A stretch of 64,000 bases of DNA from positions 1 through 64,000 of the forward strand of contig JBDSXW010000070.1 of NCBI GenBank assembly GCA_039925965.1. The letters are read 5' to 3'. Of the stretch, positions 6,600-16,196 are shown in pieces. Each line of letters starts with the position of its first letter. The first letter of the stretch is position 1. The notes beneath the pieces were generated by a model. It was given only the letters and a program-made list of their open reading frames with translations. It was not told where the DNA came from and made no database searches. The position numbers and the translations under genes were made by a program. The stretch is from JAZKFT01 sp039925965 (GTDB lineage Bacteria; Bacteroidota; Bacteroidia; Chitinophagales; Chitinophagaceae).

Positions 6600-9500
6600 A
6601 TGAAAAGAATTGTCCCGGTATTCATCTTACTGTTCTTTTTGTCTTCAGCAAAAGCCCAGACTGACACTGCATTCTGGTTTGCAGCGCCAGATATTTCTTC
6701 CGCATTCAACTATGATCGGCCAATTCATTTTCGCATTTCCTCGTTGCAGCAACCCTGCACGGTCACGATTTCTCAGCCTGCAGGCGGCGGTTTGCCTACA
6801 CAGACGTTTTCGATGCCAGCCAATACCACCCAGTCCATAGATCTCGCCGCTTGGCTCACAAGCATAGAATGTGCTCCAGGCAATGTTGTTCAAAATAAGG
6901 GTCTAAAGATTGTATCGAATAACAAGATCACAGTGTACTACGAAGTAAATGCAAACGGACCAAATCCCGAGTTGTTTTCATTGAAAGGAAGAAATGCATT
7001 GGGAAGACAATTCTATATTTCGTCACAATATTTGCTGAATAACACTTCTATCTATTCGCCGACGCCAATATCATCATTCAATATTGTAGCTACTGAAGAT
7101 AATACCCAAGTTACAATTACTCCTACGAAAGATATTGTAGGACACGGTGCGAATGTACCATTTACCGTTACGCTTAACAGTGGGCAAACCTATGCTGCCA
7201 TAGCCACCTCGGTACTTGCAGCACAGCATCTGCAGGGTTCAGTGGTATCGTCCACGAAGCCGGTAGCCATTACATTGTCGGACGATCTATTGAAGGGTAC
7301 AGCTTACGGCGGTGCTTGCGAAGATCTTGCGGGCGATCAGACGGTACCGGTGAGTGTTACGGGCATGGAATATATAGCGTTTCAAAGCAGCCTCAACGCA
7401 CCATCGGATAAAGTGTATATCACTGCCACACAGAATGGCACTATTGTAACCCAGGATGGGGTTGGTGTTGGGACCTTAAATGCAGGACAATCAACTCAAT
7501 TAACCGTAAGTAATCCTACAACTTATATTCAATTGTCGGCTCCCGGTTATGCATACGAAATGTCTGGCTATGCCTGTGAAGTGGGTTCTGCAATACTTCC
7601 TAAGATTAATTGTACTGGAAGCAGTTCAGTTTCGATTGTAAGGAGTACCAACGAAAATTTTACAGTCACGCTATTGGTAAGAAATGGTGCGCAGGGAAAT
7701 TTTCTGGTGAACGGTGTTGCTGGCATAATTACGGCAGGCCAGTTTAACGCAGTTCCTGCCACAGGAGGGCTATGGTATGGTGCAAAAGTTACTTTGCCTT
7801 TGGCAAGCTATCCGAATGGTGGTATCATTAAAATAAATAACACCAGTAGTATATTCCAGATGGGGGTTCTGCAAGGGCAGGTGCTGGGTGTAGGTTTTGG
7901 TTATTTCAGTGATTTTAATTCTCTTGAAGCAAATGCTGTGTCAACAACATTAACGCTTTGCGAAGGAAATACCATCAGGTTGTTTGCGGATACAATTGTT
8001 TCAGCTACCTATAGTTGGATTGGACCGGGCGGCTACACAAGTAACATTCAGAATCCGGTGATCAATAGTGCTGCTGTAATTAATTCAGGCAACTATATTC
8101 TGACAGCTACGGTGCCAGGCTGCGGTAGTTATTTAGATACCATAAATATCACAGTCAATCCCAAAGTATCTAATACCATTAGCCAATCGATTTGCCAGGG
8201 GCAATCCTATTTCGGGTATACCACCAGTGGAATTTATAAAGACACTTTACAAACTACGAAAGGTTGTGATAGTGTTCGCACGGTGATTCTTACCGTAAAG
8301 CCGAAATCATTTTCAACAATTAACCAAGCTATTTGCCAGGGCCAGAGTTATTTGGGTCATGCTGCCGGCGGCACTTATATCGACACTTTATTGGCGACAA
8401 ATGGATGTGATAGCGTCAGGACTTTGAATCTAACAGTGAAACCCAGGTCGCTGACCACTATCAATCAATCCATTTGCCAGGGTGGTTCGTTTCTTGGGTA
8501 TAATATAGGTGGAACCTATAACGATACACTTCTTGCGGCAAACGGCTGCGACAGTATTCGAACCTTAATCCTGGTGGTGAAACCAAAATCTATTACGACT
8601 GTAAATATGGCTGTTTGCAAAGGGCAGACATTCCTGGGATATTCAAATACGGGTAGCTATATCGATACTTTCATAGCATCGAACGGATGTGATAGTGTGC
8701 GGACCTTAAATCTTGTTGTTAATCAACCTTCAACTTCTGTAATCACTCAATCTATTTGTCAGGGAACATCTTATTTGGGGTACAGTACCACGGGAACTTT
8801 TAATGATACTTTAATAGCGGTCAATGGCTGCGATAGTGTCAGAACCCTACATCTGGTTGTTAAGCAGCGGGCATTTTCTTCCATTTCAAATACAATCTGC
8901 CAGGGTATAACCTACCTGGGTCATAGTACCACAGGCATTTTCTCCGATACACTTGTGGCCACAAACGGATGCGACAGTATCCGCACGTTAAGTCTTACAG
9001 TCAATCCAAGGCCGCTTACGACCATAAGCCAGACAATCTGCGAAGGTCAGAGTTTCGAAGGATACAGCACTACTGGTAAATATAAAGACACTTTTAGTAC
9101 AGCTGCGGGTTGTGACAGCATAAGGACGCTTAATCTGGCAGTCAACAGCAAGCCCAAACCCGATTTAGGGGCAGATGCTTTCCTTTGTAAAATTGACACC
9201 CTCAGCATTACGCCGGGTCAATTCCTTACTTATTTATGGCAGGATGGATCAACAGCTGATCGTTTCACCGTAAAACAGGCAGGCATTTATTCTGTTACGG
9301 TAAGCAATACCTGTGGTACTGCTACGGACGATCTGTTAATAACGGAAAAATCGTGTAGTGCGTATTTTCCTAATGCATTTACGCCCAACAAGGACGGTAA
9401 AAATGAGGTGTTTAAGGTGCTGAATCTGAAAGACCTGCAGGAATATTATCTTGCAATTTATAATCGTTGGGGGCAAAAAATATTTGAAACAAGCGATTAT

Positions 9501-9626
9501 ACGAGCGGATGGGATGGAACTGTAAACGGCAAGGCTGCCGAAATAGGAGCGTACGTTTGGTATTGTGATTTCAAAAAACTAGACATTCGTAATCATTTTA
9601 AAGGAACTGTGGTATTGGTTAGGTGA
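6600..9626 (+). CDS. Large T9SS type B secreted protein with seven 47-residue repeats
   Basis: This 1008-residue secreted protein starts at ATG 6600, directly before a clear signal peptide (MKRIVPVFILLFFLSSAKAQ); an in-frame ATG four codons upstream is less likely. The N-terminal 350 residues resemble the IgGFc-binding N-terminal domain, with TAFWFAAPD at the mature end. A PKD/Ig-like piece follows. Then come seven tandem units of about 47 residues (8170-9155), each with ICQGQSYLGY, a DT pair and NGCDSVRTL. The end is a gliding-motility-type CHU_C domain (FPNAFTPNKDGKN ... YNRWGQKIFET), which directs T9SS type B export. The likely role is a surface adhesin or matrix protein. It splits the sugar-enzyme genes, so it may be a recent insertion. 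Confidence 0.85.
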   Translation: MKRIVPVFILLFFLSSAKAQTDTAFWFAAPDISSAFNYDRPIHFRISSLQQPCTVTISQPAGGGLPTQTFSMPANTTQSIDLAAWLTSIECAPGNVVQNKGLKIVSNNKITVYYEVNANGPNPELFSLKGRNALGRQFYISSQYLLNNTSIYSPTPISSFNIVATEDNTQVTITPTKDIVGHGANVPFTVTLNSGQTYAAIATSVLAAQHLQGSVVSSTKPVAITLSDDLLKGTAYGGACEDLAGDQTVPVSVTGMEYIAFQSSLNAPSDKVYITATQNGTIVTQDGVGVGTLNAGQSTQLTVSNPTTYIQLSAPGYAYEMSGYACEVGSAILPKINCTGSSSVSIVRSTNENFTVTLLVRNGAQGNFLVNGVAGIITAGQFNAVPATGGLWYGAKVTLPLASYPNGGIIKINNTSSIFQMGVLQGQVLGVGFGYFSDFNSLEANAVSTTLTLCEGNTIRLFADTIVSATYSWIGPGGYTSNIQNPVINSAAVINSGNYILTATVPGCGSYLDTINITVNPKVSNTISQSICQGQSYFGYTTSGIYKDTLQTTKGCDSVRTVILTVKPKSFSTINQAICQGQSYLGHAAGGTYIDTLLATNGCDSVRTLNLTVKPRSLTTINQSICQGGSFLGYNIGGTYNDTLLAANGCDSIRTLILVVKPKSITTVNMAVCKGQTFLGYSNTGSYIDTFIASNGCDSVRTLNLVVNQPSTSVITQSICQGTSYLGYSTTGTFNDTLIAVNGCDSVRTLHLVVKQRAFSSISNTICQGITYLGHSTTGIFSDTLVATNGCDSIRTLSLTVNPRPLTTISQTICEGQSFEGYSTTGKYKDTFSTAAGCDSIRTLNLAVNSKPKPDLGADAFLCKIDTLSITPGQFLTYLWQDGSTADRFTVKQAGIYSVTVSNTCGTATDDLLITEKSCSAYFPNAFTPNKDGKNEVFKVLNLKDLQEYYLAIYNRWGQKIFETSDYTSGWDGTVNGKAAEIGAYVWYCDFKKLDIRNHFKGTVVLVR
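8170..9155 (+). repeat. Seven tandem ~141-bp coding repeats
   Basis: Seven copies of a 47-codon unit lie inside the T9SS protein gene. Each has Cys in ICQG and Cys in GCDS, which could form one disulfide per repeat. The DNA copies have diverged, so the array is older than a fresh slippage product. Confidence 0.85.
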
Positions 9627-9683
9627 TTTTCTTTTAATTAGTGTTGCTTTCGTAAAAGGAAGCTTAAAATATAAAAATTCGAA

Positions 9684-11516
9684 ATGAGTAAAATTCTGTT
9701 TGTTACCCATTCTAAAACACAATGCGGCGTCTATCAATTTGGTAAAAATATTTCTGCCGTTTTAAAGGATTCCAAACAGCACCAGTTCATAAAGGCGGAG
9801 TGTAACTCTTTAAGTGATTTACGTACTGCTATTAAAAAAAATCACCCTGAAATAATTATTTACAATTATCACCCAACCGTAATGCCCTGGCTTTGTAAAA
9901 AAATAACCAAGGGCATTTACCGCAACAATATTGCCTGTATTAAAGCTATTCAAATAGGGATTATTCACGAAATTACTCAGGAGTTGGCGGATAATGCCAC
10001 CGGTTATTTGAATAAATGGGTACTTGGACCTTCTCAACGTAAACTAAATTGTTTATTCAATTTATATATTGCCGCCGATCCAACGCTATTACTTAAAAAT
10101 CCTTTAGTTTTTAAAACAGGCAGGTTGGTCCCTAATTATAATAAAGCAGTTGTTACTCCTCTGGTAACTACAATTGGAAGTTTTGGCTTTGGTACCCCCA
10201 AGAAGGGATTTGAAAAGGTTGTGGATAAAGTGCAAGAGGAATTTGACCATGCTCTGATTCGGTTAAATATACCCTCAGCGGATTTTGGGGATCAGGAGGG
10301 TAGCCAGGGAAGACAGATTGCAGATAATTGCAGAAGTTTAATAAAAAAGCCTGGGATAAAATTAGAGATCTCTCATCAGTTTTTAAATGATGAGGCTTTG
10401 CTTGATTTTCTCGCGGCAAACAGCCTCAATCTTTTTTTATATGAGGATGTAAATGGTAGAGGTATTTCAAGTGCTGTAGATAATGCACTGTCTGTTAAAA
10501 AGCCCTTGGCGGTTTCTGATAGCCCCATGTTCAGGCATATACTTGAAGCAAGGCCTTCAGTCTGTGTCAATGAAAATTCTTTACATCAAATTCTCGAAAA
10601 CGGGTTTACACCTCTTGAAAAAATATCAGAGGACTGGAACAAATCAAACCTTTTATGGGATTATGAAAGAATAATAAACGCCGTTTTACTTAGAGAAAGA
10701 AAATATCAGTTGCCAAAGATGGGTGTCATTCGCACTCTTAAGTCCTATGGGAGAAAAATAGTATCGTTGCCTGATAAATCATTTACATGGCTTCGGAATA
10801 CCGATGCGGTCACCGAAGATGATCTTTCTGTTGACAAAAGGGCGATCTACACACCAATTTTGTTGAAACCCGGTCATACATTGAATCGGATTTTAGATGA
10901 CGAAGCAAGGCTTTTATACGAGCCTGCTGTAAGAAAACTTTTTGAACTGGCTCCCAAGACGATGGCAAAGAAAATTGCCAGGGCCAATGTACAACAAGCA
11001 TTTATTTTTGACACTTTATTTCGTTTTCTTGACGGAAATAAGCAATCAAAAATACTTTGTGTAGGTAGCTATGAAGACACTGCATCCATGGGTTTGCAAA
11101 GAATGGGGTATACGGTAGATGAAGTGGACCCATTAATTAATTATTTTTTACAGGATTTCTATACAAAACCGTCTACTAAAAAGGCCTACTACGATAAAGT
11201 ATTTTCCACTTCTGTAATTGAACACGACCCTGACGATAAGTCTTTTATGGAATGTATTGAGGGGTTATTGGCACCGGGCGGAGTGGCAGTTATTACCTGC
11301 GATTATAAAGATGGCTGGAAGTTGGGAGAAGCCAAACCAATAGAGGACGCCAGGTTCTATGTTAAACAAGATCTGCAGCAAAGGCTTTTAAGCTACACTC
11401 CTCAGTGTGAGTTAGTAGATATACCACAATGGGATTGCACCCATCCAGACTTTAATTATTTAGGAAAATACCAGTATACATTCGCCACTTTTGTAATAAG
11501 AAAGAAATTTTTTTAA
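9684..11516 (+). CDS. Fusion of GT-B-like glycosyltransferase and methyltransferase-like domain
   Basis: This is a 610-residue cytoplasmic protein. Residues 1-340 look like a GT-B glycosyltransferase of GT4 type: an N-terminal ILFVTH strand with a CGVYQFGKN loop, and a later ISSAVDNALSVKKPLAVSDSP segment like the donor-binding region, although the usual EGFG motif is missing. Residues 400-610 resemble a class I methyltransferase. The loop ILCVGSYEDTAS (about 455-466) sits where motif I belongs but lacks the GxGxG pattern, and VIEHDPDD (about 511-518) and PGGVAVITCDY match the later strands. It may couple sugar transfer with methylation. A weak promoter-like pair (TTGG at 9615, TAGTGTTG at 9639) lies upstream. 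The stop overlaps the next start by one base. Confidence 0.65.
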   Translation: MSKILFVTHSKTQCGVYQFGKNISAVLKDSKQHQFIKAECNSLSDLRTAIKKNHPEIIIYNYHPTVMPWLCKKITKGIYRNNIACIKAIQIGIIHEITQELADNATGYLNKWVLGPSQRKLNCLFNLYIAADPTLLLKNPLVFKTGRLVPNYNKAVVTPLVTTIGSFGFGTPKKGFEKVVDKVQEEFDHALIRLNIPSADFGDQEGSQGRQIADNCRSLIKKPGIKLEISHQFLNDEALLDFLAANSLNLFLYEDVNGRGISSAVDNALSVKKPLAVSDSPMFRHILEARPSVCVNENSLHQILENGFTPLEKISEDWNKSNLLWDYERIINAVLLRERKYQLPKMGVIRTLKSYGRKIVSLPDKSFTWLRNTDAVTEDDLSVDKRAIYTPILLKPGHTLNRILDDEARLLYEPAVRKLFELAPKTMAKKIARANVQQAFIFDTLFRFLDGNKQSKILCVGSYEDTASMGLQRMGYTVDEVDPLINYFLQDFYTKPSTKKAYYDKVFSTSVIEHDPDDKSFMECIEGLLAPGGVAVITCDYKDGWKLGEAKPIEDARFYVKQDLQQRLLSYTPQCELVDIPQWDCTHPDFNYLGKYQYTFATFVIRKKFF

Positions 11517-12385
11517 TGAAAGCAATCATTTTTGGTGCCAATGGGCAGGATGGCTTTTATCTTTCTGCCTTATTGAGAGATAAGAACATAGAAGTACTAG
11601 AGGTTTCAAGATCAGGAAATATGTTGATGTTAGATATTACAGATTACGAAGTCATAAAGCAATTTGTTAATCGTCATCAGCCAGATTATATCTTTCATTT
11701 AGCAGCCAATTCCACTACACGTCACGATGCATCATTTGAAAACCATGCCACTATCAGCACTGGGACTTTAAATTTGCTTGAAGCTGTAAAAAAGGTTTCG
11801 CCAGCTACGAAGGTTTTTATCTCGGGTAGTGGTCTGCAGTTTAAAAACGAAAACAAACCCATAAAGGAAACGGATGCTTTTGAAGCAAGGGATGCTTACT
11901 CCGTAAGTCGCATTCATTCTGTATATGCTGCAAGGTACTATCGCAGCCTTGGCATAAAAACTTATGTCGGTTATTTCTTCAATCATGACAGCCCCCGCCG
12001 TTCGGAACGGCATATGGCAAAAAAAATTGCAGAAGCAGCTAAGCGTATATCAAATGGTAGCGATGAGCAGTTATTAATTGGCGATATTGCTGTAATTAAA
12101 GAATGGACTTATGCAGGCGACATCGTGGAAGGCGTATGGGCACTGGTGCAGCAGGATGCTGTATTTGAAGCAAATATAGCATCCGGACTCGGGTATTCCA
12201 TCGAAGATTGGGTACGGTTATGTTTCAAACTTATAGGCAAAGACTGGACAAGTTATGTGCAGGTTCAAAGCAGTTTTAAGGCCGAGTACAGGCAATTGGT
12301 GGCTGATCCTTCGCTTATTTTATCTTTGGGGTTTAAGCCAAAAGTTTCATTTGATCAGTTGGCTCAAATGATGTTGTTTTCTTAA
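11516..12385 (+). CDS. GDP-mannose 4,6-dehydratase-like SDR with unusual active site
   Basis: This 289-residue extended SDR is related to GDP-mannose 4,6-dehydratase/GDP-6-deoxy-hexulose reductases. It has the glycine motif FGANGQDG (6-13), HLAANSTTR (61-69), and the family signature FFNHDSPRR (154-162). The active-site Tyr128 is followed by S-V-S and then Arg132, where SDRs nearly always have Lys. The Ser/Thr position is covered by SGSG (103-106). At 289 residues it is shorter than true GMD (about 340-370). Family context suggests GDP-deoxyhexose formation or reduction; the Arg replacement makes catalytic activity uncertain. Its start overlaps the stop of the fusion gene, so the two are translationally coupled. 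Confidence 0.75.
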   Translation: MKAIIFGANGQDGFYLSALLRDKNIEVLEVSRSGNMLMLDITDYEVIKQFVNRHQPDYIFHLAANSTTRHDASFENHATISTGTLNLLEAVKKVSPATKVFISGSGLQFKNENKPIKETDAFEARDAYSVSRIHSVYAARYYRSLGIKTYVGYFFNHDSPRRSERHMAKKIAEAAKRISNGSDEQLLIGDIAVIKEWTYAGDIVEGVWALVQQDAVFEANIASGLGYSIEDWVRLCFKLIGKDWTSYVQVQSSFKAEYRQLVADPSLILSLGFKPKVSFDQLAQMMLFS

Positions 12386-12500
12386 AAACACGGTTTCAAT
12401 CCAAGATAATGTGTGATGTTGGTGATTGAAGTTTATTAATCTATAAATTTCGAGTCGGTAACAATAATAGGATTATTTTCATTCGTATAAATTTTTTTCT

Positions 12501-13946
12501 ATGCCCCTTCGGATGTCTAAAATTGTTTTGGCAATTCTCTTTGCCCTTGTTTTTAATTCTTTAGCTGCACAAGTGTCTGTTGGTGCCACCAATACGCCAC
12601 CGGATCCGAGTGCTATGCTAGATGTTCAGAGTGCCAGCAAAGGGTTGCTTTTCCCCAGGATGACCTCGCTGCAGCGTAGAGCCGTTATAAATCCCGTTGG
12701 AGGATTGGTTGTATATGATACGGATAAGCAAACGTTGTATTTGTATAACGGCATTACATGGAAAGCACTCACATTATCGGATCTTTCGACTACCACAACA
12801 GTTAACGGCAACGATGCCTCAGACGGAGCGTCTGGCGATAACTTTGGCCGAAATGTGAAAATTTCCGGGAAATATGCCGTTGCCACATCTTATTTGGACG
12901 ATATTAATGGTAATGTAGATCAAGGTTCCGCTTATGTATTCAAGTATGAAAATGGTGCATGGACTCAAATGCAAAAACTAGTGGCGGATGATGGAGCAGC
13001 TGGAGATTATTTTGGAGCAGGCGTAGCAATAGATAGTAACTATATTATCATCGGAGCAACCTACGACGATCTCGGTGAGAATGTAAATCAAGGTTCTGCC
13101 TATGTGTTTAAATTAGAAAACGGTGTATGGGTACAAAAACAAAAAGTTACCGGATCTAATGCTATTTCAGGAGACAACTTCGGTTGGAATATTGACATGA
13201 AAAAAGGACTTGCTGTTATCACTTCCGCCCTCGATGACATCGGAACAGCTATTGACGCAGGTTCTGCCTATATTTTTAGATTAAACGACACAACCGGTTT
13301 GTGGATCGAAACCCAGAAGATCTATCCAAATGATGGAACCAGTGGTGATAATTTCGGAAATACGGTTTGTATCAGTGGCGACAAAATGATCATTACAGCC
13401 ATCTTCGATGATGTAAACGGCATTGCCAGAAGAGGCTCGGCCTATATTTTTACCAACCAAAGTGGTAACTGGGTGCAAACTGCTAAACTGATTGCCAGTG
13501 ATGGAGCCTACGAAGACTATTTTGGAACCAATGCGGCCATACAGGGTGATTTCGCTTTGGTAGGCGCTTATGCCGCAGACGGGACTTTCGGCAACCAGGG
13601 TGCTTGCTATCTTTTTAAATTAGAAGGCGGTGTTTGGCTGCAGAAACAAAAAGTATTTGCAGGCGACCCTGTAGGTAGTGGTTTTTTCGGCAACAGTGTC
13701 TCACTGAAAGACAATTATGCTGTAATAGGTGGGCATGGTGGCCCCAATTTGCAGGGCTCTGCCTATATTTTTCAGCTAAATCCAGCCGCCAGCAACCTGT
13801 CACAAATTCAAAAAATTACCGCTGCGGATGCTGCCAGCAATGATTATTTTGGATTCGCCTCTGACATAAGTACTGGTAATATTATAATTGGAGCCTGGGG
13901 CAAAAATAGCCAGCGTGGTAAAGTGTATTTTAGAAGTGTAGATTAA
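12501..13946 (+). CDS. Secreted seven-bladed FG-GAP-like propeller protein, copy 1
   Basis: This 481-residue secreted protein has a signal peptide ending LNSLAAQ (near residue 24). It carries the Bacteroidota surface-protein segment PPDPSAMLDVQS ... GLLFPRMTS and a DTDKQTLYLYNG strand. Seven repeats of about 55 residues follow, each starting near a 'GDNFG' or 'DYFG' turn and ending in GSAYVF. This is the FG-GAP/integrin-alpha-like pattern and predicts a seven-bladed beta-propeller. The calcium-type DxDxDG loops are weak. No C-terminal T9SS domain is seen; the protein ends KVYFRSVD. The neighbour at 14163 is a duplicate of exactly the same length, which supports this start. Function beyond surface binding is unknown. 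Confidence 0.8.
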   Translation: MPLRMSKIVLAILFALVFNSLAAQVSVGATNTPPDPSAMLDVQSASKGLLFPRMTSLQRRAVINPVGGLVVYDTDKQTLYLYNGITWKALTLSDLSTTTTVNGNDASDGASGDNFGRNVKISGKYAVATSYLDDINGNVDQGSAYVFKYENGAWTQMQKLVADDGAAGDYFGAGVAIDSNYIIIGATYDDLGENVNQGSAYVFKLENGVWVQKQKVTGSNAISGDNFGWNIDMKKGLAVITSALDDIGTAIDAGSAYIFRLNDTTGLWIETQKIYPNDGTSGDNFGNTVCISGDKMIITAIFDDVNGIARRGSAYIFTNQSGNWVQTAKLIASDGAYEDYFGTNAAIQGDFALVGAYAADGTFGNQGACYLFKLEGGVWLQKQKVFAGDPVGSGFFGNSVSLKDNYAVIGGHGGPNLQGSAYIFQLNPAASNLSQIQKITAADAASNDYFGFASDISTGNIIIGAWGKNSQRGKVYFRSVD

Positions 13947-14162
13947 TAACTGCGTTTTAGTGAACTGCTGCGATTAGATATTGATTTTACACATAAAAAT
14001 TTAACCAGTTTTTTCAATTTTATTTCTCCCCGAAGTAAAAAGTATTTGTATTCAGATGTTACATCAACTTAAAAGAATCAGGCTGACGAATGTGGAAAGG
14101 GAAGAGATATGATATTACTAAGGATAGAAGCATTTTTTACATTTTACCTAAACCAACTTATA

Positions 14163-15608
14163 ATGATTCTTAAAACAGCAAAATTCATCCTGATTTTCCT
14201 CTTGGGTTTTCACTCCAACGGTCTGATGTCACAGGTTTCAGTAAGTAAAACGAATACACCGCCCGACCCAAGTGCTATCCTTGATGTTCAAAGCACGGAA
14301 AAGGGATTGCTTTTTCCCAGGATGACATCAATCCAACGGAGGGCTGTTGTAAATCCGGCTGCAGGTTTAGTGGTTTTCGACACAGATAAGCAAGCATTGT
14401 ATTTATATAACGGCGTTACATGGAAACGCCTCACAGTTTCTGATCTTTCGTCCACAACAACAGCCACGGGCAATGATGCTTCAGACGGAGCGTCTGGCGA
14501 TAAGTTCGGTAATAATGTGAAGATTTCTGGTAAGTATGCTGTTGCTGCTGCTTTTTTAGACGACATTAATGGTAATACAGATCAAGGTTCCGCTTATGTA
14601 TTCAAGTATGAAAACGGTGCCTGGACTCAAATGCAAAAATTAGTGGCGGATGATGGGGCAGCTGGTGACAATTTTGGAGGAGGTGTAGCAATAGATAGCA
14701 ACTATATCATAGTGGGGTCCATTTATGATGATATTGGTGAGAACTCAAATCAAGGCTCCGCTTATGTGTTCAAATTGGAAAACGGTGTATGGGTACAAAA
14801 GCAAAAAATTACTGGATCTAACGCTGTATCTGGCGACAGTTTTGGTTGGAATATTAGCATAAAAAAAGGACTTGCCGTTATTACTGCTGCGTTGGATGAC
14901 ATAGGAACAGCCACAGACGCTGGTTCAGCTTTTATTTTTGCCCTAAACGACACAACAGGGATGTGGGTAGAAACCCAGAAGATATTTGCGAATGATGGAA
15001 CCAGCGGAGATAATTTCGGAAACACAGCCTGTATAAGTGGCGACAAAATGATCATTACTGCCATATATGATGATGTGAATAGTATTGCCAGAAGAGGCTC
15101 GGCCTATATTTTTACCAACCAAAGTGGTAACTGGGTGCAAACAGCTAAACTGATTGCCAGTGATGGAGCCTATGAAGATTATTTTGGAACCAATGCTGCT
15201 ATACAGGGCGATTTCGCTTTGGTTGGCGCTTACGCTGCAGACGCAACTTACGGCAACCAGGGTGCTTGCTATCTTTTTAAATTAGAAAGTGGTGTGTGGG
15301 TGCAAAAACAAAAATTATTTGCAGGAGATCCCGTCGGAAGTGGTTTTTTCGGCAACAGTGTCTCAATGAAAGATAACTATGCTCTGGTAGGTGGACATGG
15401 CGGTCCCAGTTTGCAAGGCTCGGCCTATGTCTTCCAGCTAAACCCTGTCACCAGCAACCTGTCACAAATTCAAAAAATTACCGCAGCTGATGCTGCCAGC
15501 AATGATTATTTCGGATTTGCCTCCGATATCAGTAACGGCAATATCATCATAGGAGCCTGGGGTAAGAACAGCCAGCGTGGTAAAGTCTATTTTAAAACGG
15601 TGGATTAA
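14163..15608 (+). CDS. Secreted seven-bladed FG-GAP-like propeller protein, copy 2
   Basis: This is the tandem duplicate of the preceding gene, also 481 residues when started at ATG 14163, directly before the signal peptide (MILKTAKFILIFLLG). An upstream in-frame ATG at 14109 would add 18 residues that break the signal peptide pattern. Identity to copy 1 is very high from the third blade to the end and lower near the N-terminus, where copy 1 has 'GATNTPPDPSAM' and copy 2 'SKTNTPPDPSAI'. It has the same seven blades, no sorting domain, and ends KVYFKTVD. A strong terminator follows 27 bases later, so the pair forms the end of a transcription unit. The high identity makes the pair a substrate for recombination. 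Confidence 0.8.
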   Translation: MILKTAKFILIFLLGFHSNGLMSQVSVSKTNTPPDPSAILDVQSTEKGLLFPRMTSIQRRAVVNPAAGLVVFDTDKQALYLYNGVTWKRLTVSDLSSTTTATGNDASDGASGDKFGNNVKISGKYAVAAAFLDDINGNTDQGSAYVFKYENGAWTQMQKLVADDGAAGDNFGGGVAIDSNYIIVGSIYDDIGENSNQGSAYVFKLENGVWVQKQKITGSNAVSGDSFGWNISIKKGLAVITAALDDIGTATDAGSAFIFALNDTTGMWVETQKIFANDGTSGDNFGNTACISGDKMIITAIYDDVNSIARRGSAYIFTNQSGNWVQTAKLIASDGAYEDYFGTNAAIQGDFALVGAYAADATYGNQGACYLFKLESGVWVQKQKLFAGDPVGSGFFGNSVSMKDNYALVGGHGGPSLQGSAYVFQLNPVTSNLSQIQKITAADAASNDYFGFASDISNGNIIIGAWGKNSQRGKVYFKTVD

Positions 15609-15635
15609 AAAGACAAAATTGGTAAATTCGGATGT

Positions 15636-15665
15636 CCTGGTTGCGCGTGCAACCAGGTTTTTTTT
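15636..15665 (+). terminator. Rho-independent terminator after the FG-GAP pair
   Basis: A perfect 9-bp stem (CCTGGTTGC / GCAACCAGG) with a 4-base GCGT loop is followed by eight T residues (15658-15665). It lies 27 bases after the second FG-GAP gene. Confidence 0.92.
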
Positions 15666-15881
15666 CTGCCTGCCTCCTGGTAAAACCAATTTCAAAATAG
15701 CACCGCGGAAAATCCGTTGCATCCGCTTTATGCGTGTTTCTATCATTCATTGTTCTATCACTTGCATGCAATAGCATATCGACCTCCGGGAATGAGGGTA
15801 CAAGATCTTAAAACTGGAAAATAACCGTCAGGATAAAGTTTATCCCCACCGGGTTAACTTCTGTTACCATTGGAATAAAGT

Positions 15882-16196
15882 CAAACTACTTCTAGTTTAA
15901 TCCAAACTACTTCTAGTTTAATCCAAACTACTTCTTGTTTAATCCAAACTACTTCTAGTTTTTTCCAAACTACTTCTTGTTTAATCCAAACTACTTCTTG
16001 TTTTTCCCAAACTACTTCTTGTTTTTTCCAAACTACTTCTTGTTTTTTCCAAACTACTTCTTGTTTTTTCCAAACTACTTCTTGTTTAATCGAAACTACT
16101 TCTTGTTTTTTCCAAACTACTTCTTGTTTTTTCCAAACTACTTCTTGTTTTTCCCAACCTAATTCTTGTTTGATCCAAACTACTTCTTATTTGGAC
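15882..16196. repeat. AT-rich 21-bp minisatellite, 15 copies
   Basis: Fifteen head-to-tail copies of a 21-bp unit, consensus CAAACTACTTCTTGTTTTTT plus a final C, have no spacers and no length change. Variation is at fixed positions: A or T before GTTT, AA or TT near the end. The last two copies are the most diverged. One frame stays open through the array and would read a repeated NYFLFFP, but it has no gene-like start or end. The array lies in the 800-bp gap between the FG-GAP terminator and the S41 protease gene. Confidence 0.95.

Noticed and set aside
15977..16162. Open frame encoding repeated NYFLFFP
   Set aside because: It is made only by the 21-bp repeat, which keeps any stop-free frame open. 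There is no sensible start, end or flanking gene structure.
15882..16196. Possible CRISPR array
   Set aside because: Units are head to tail with no spacers, and no cas genes were found.
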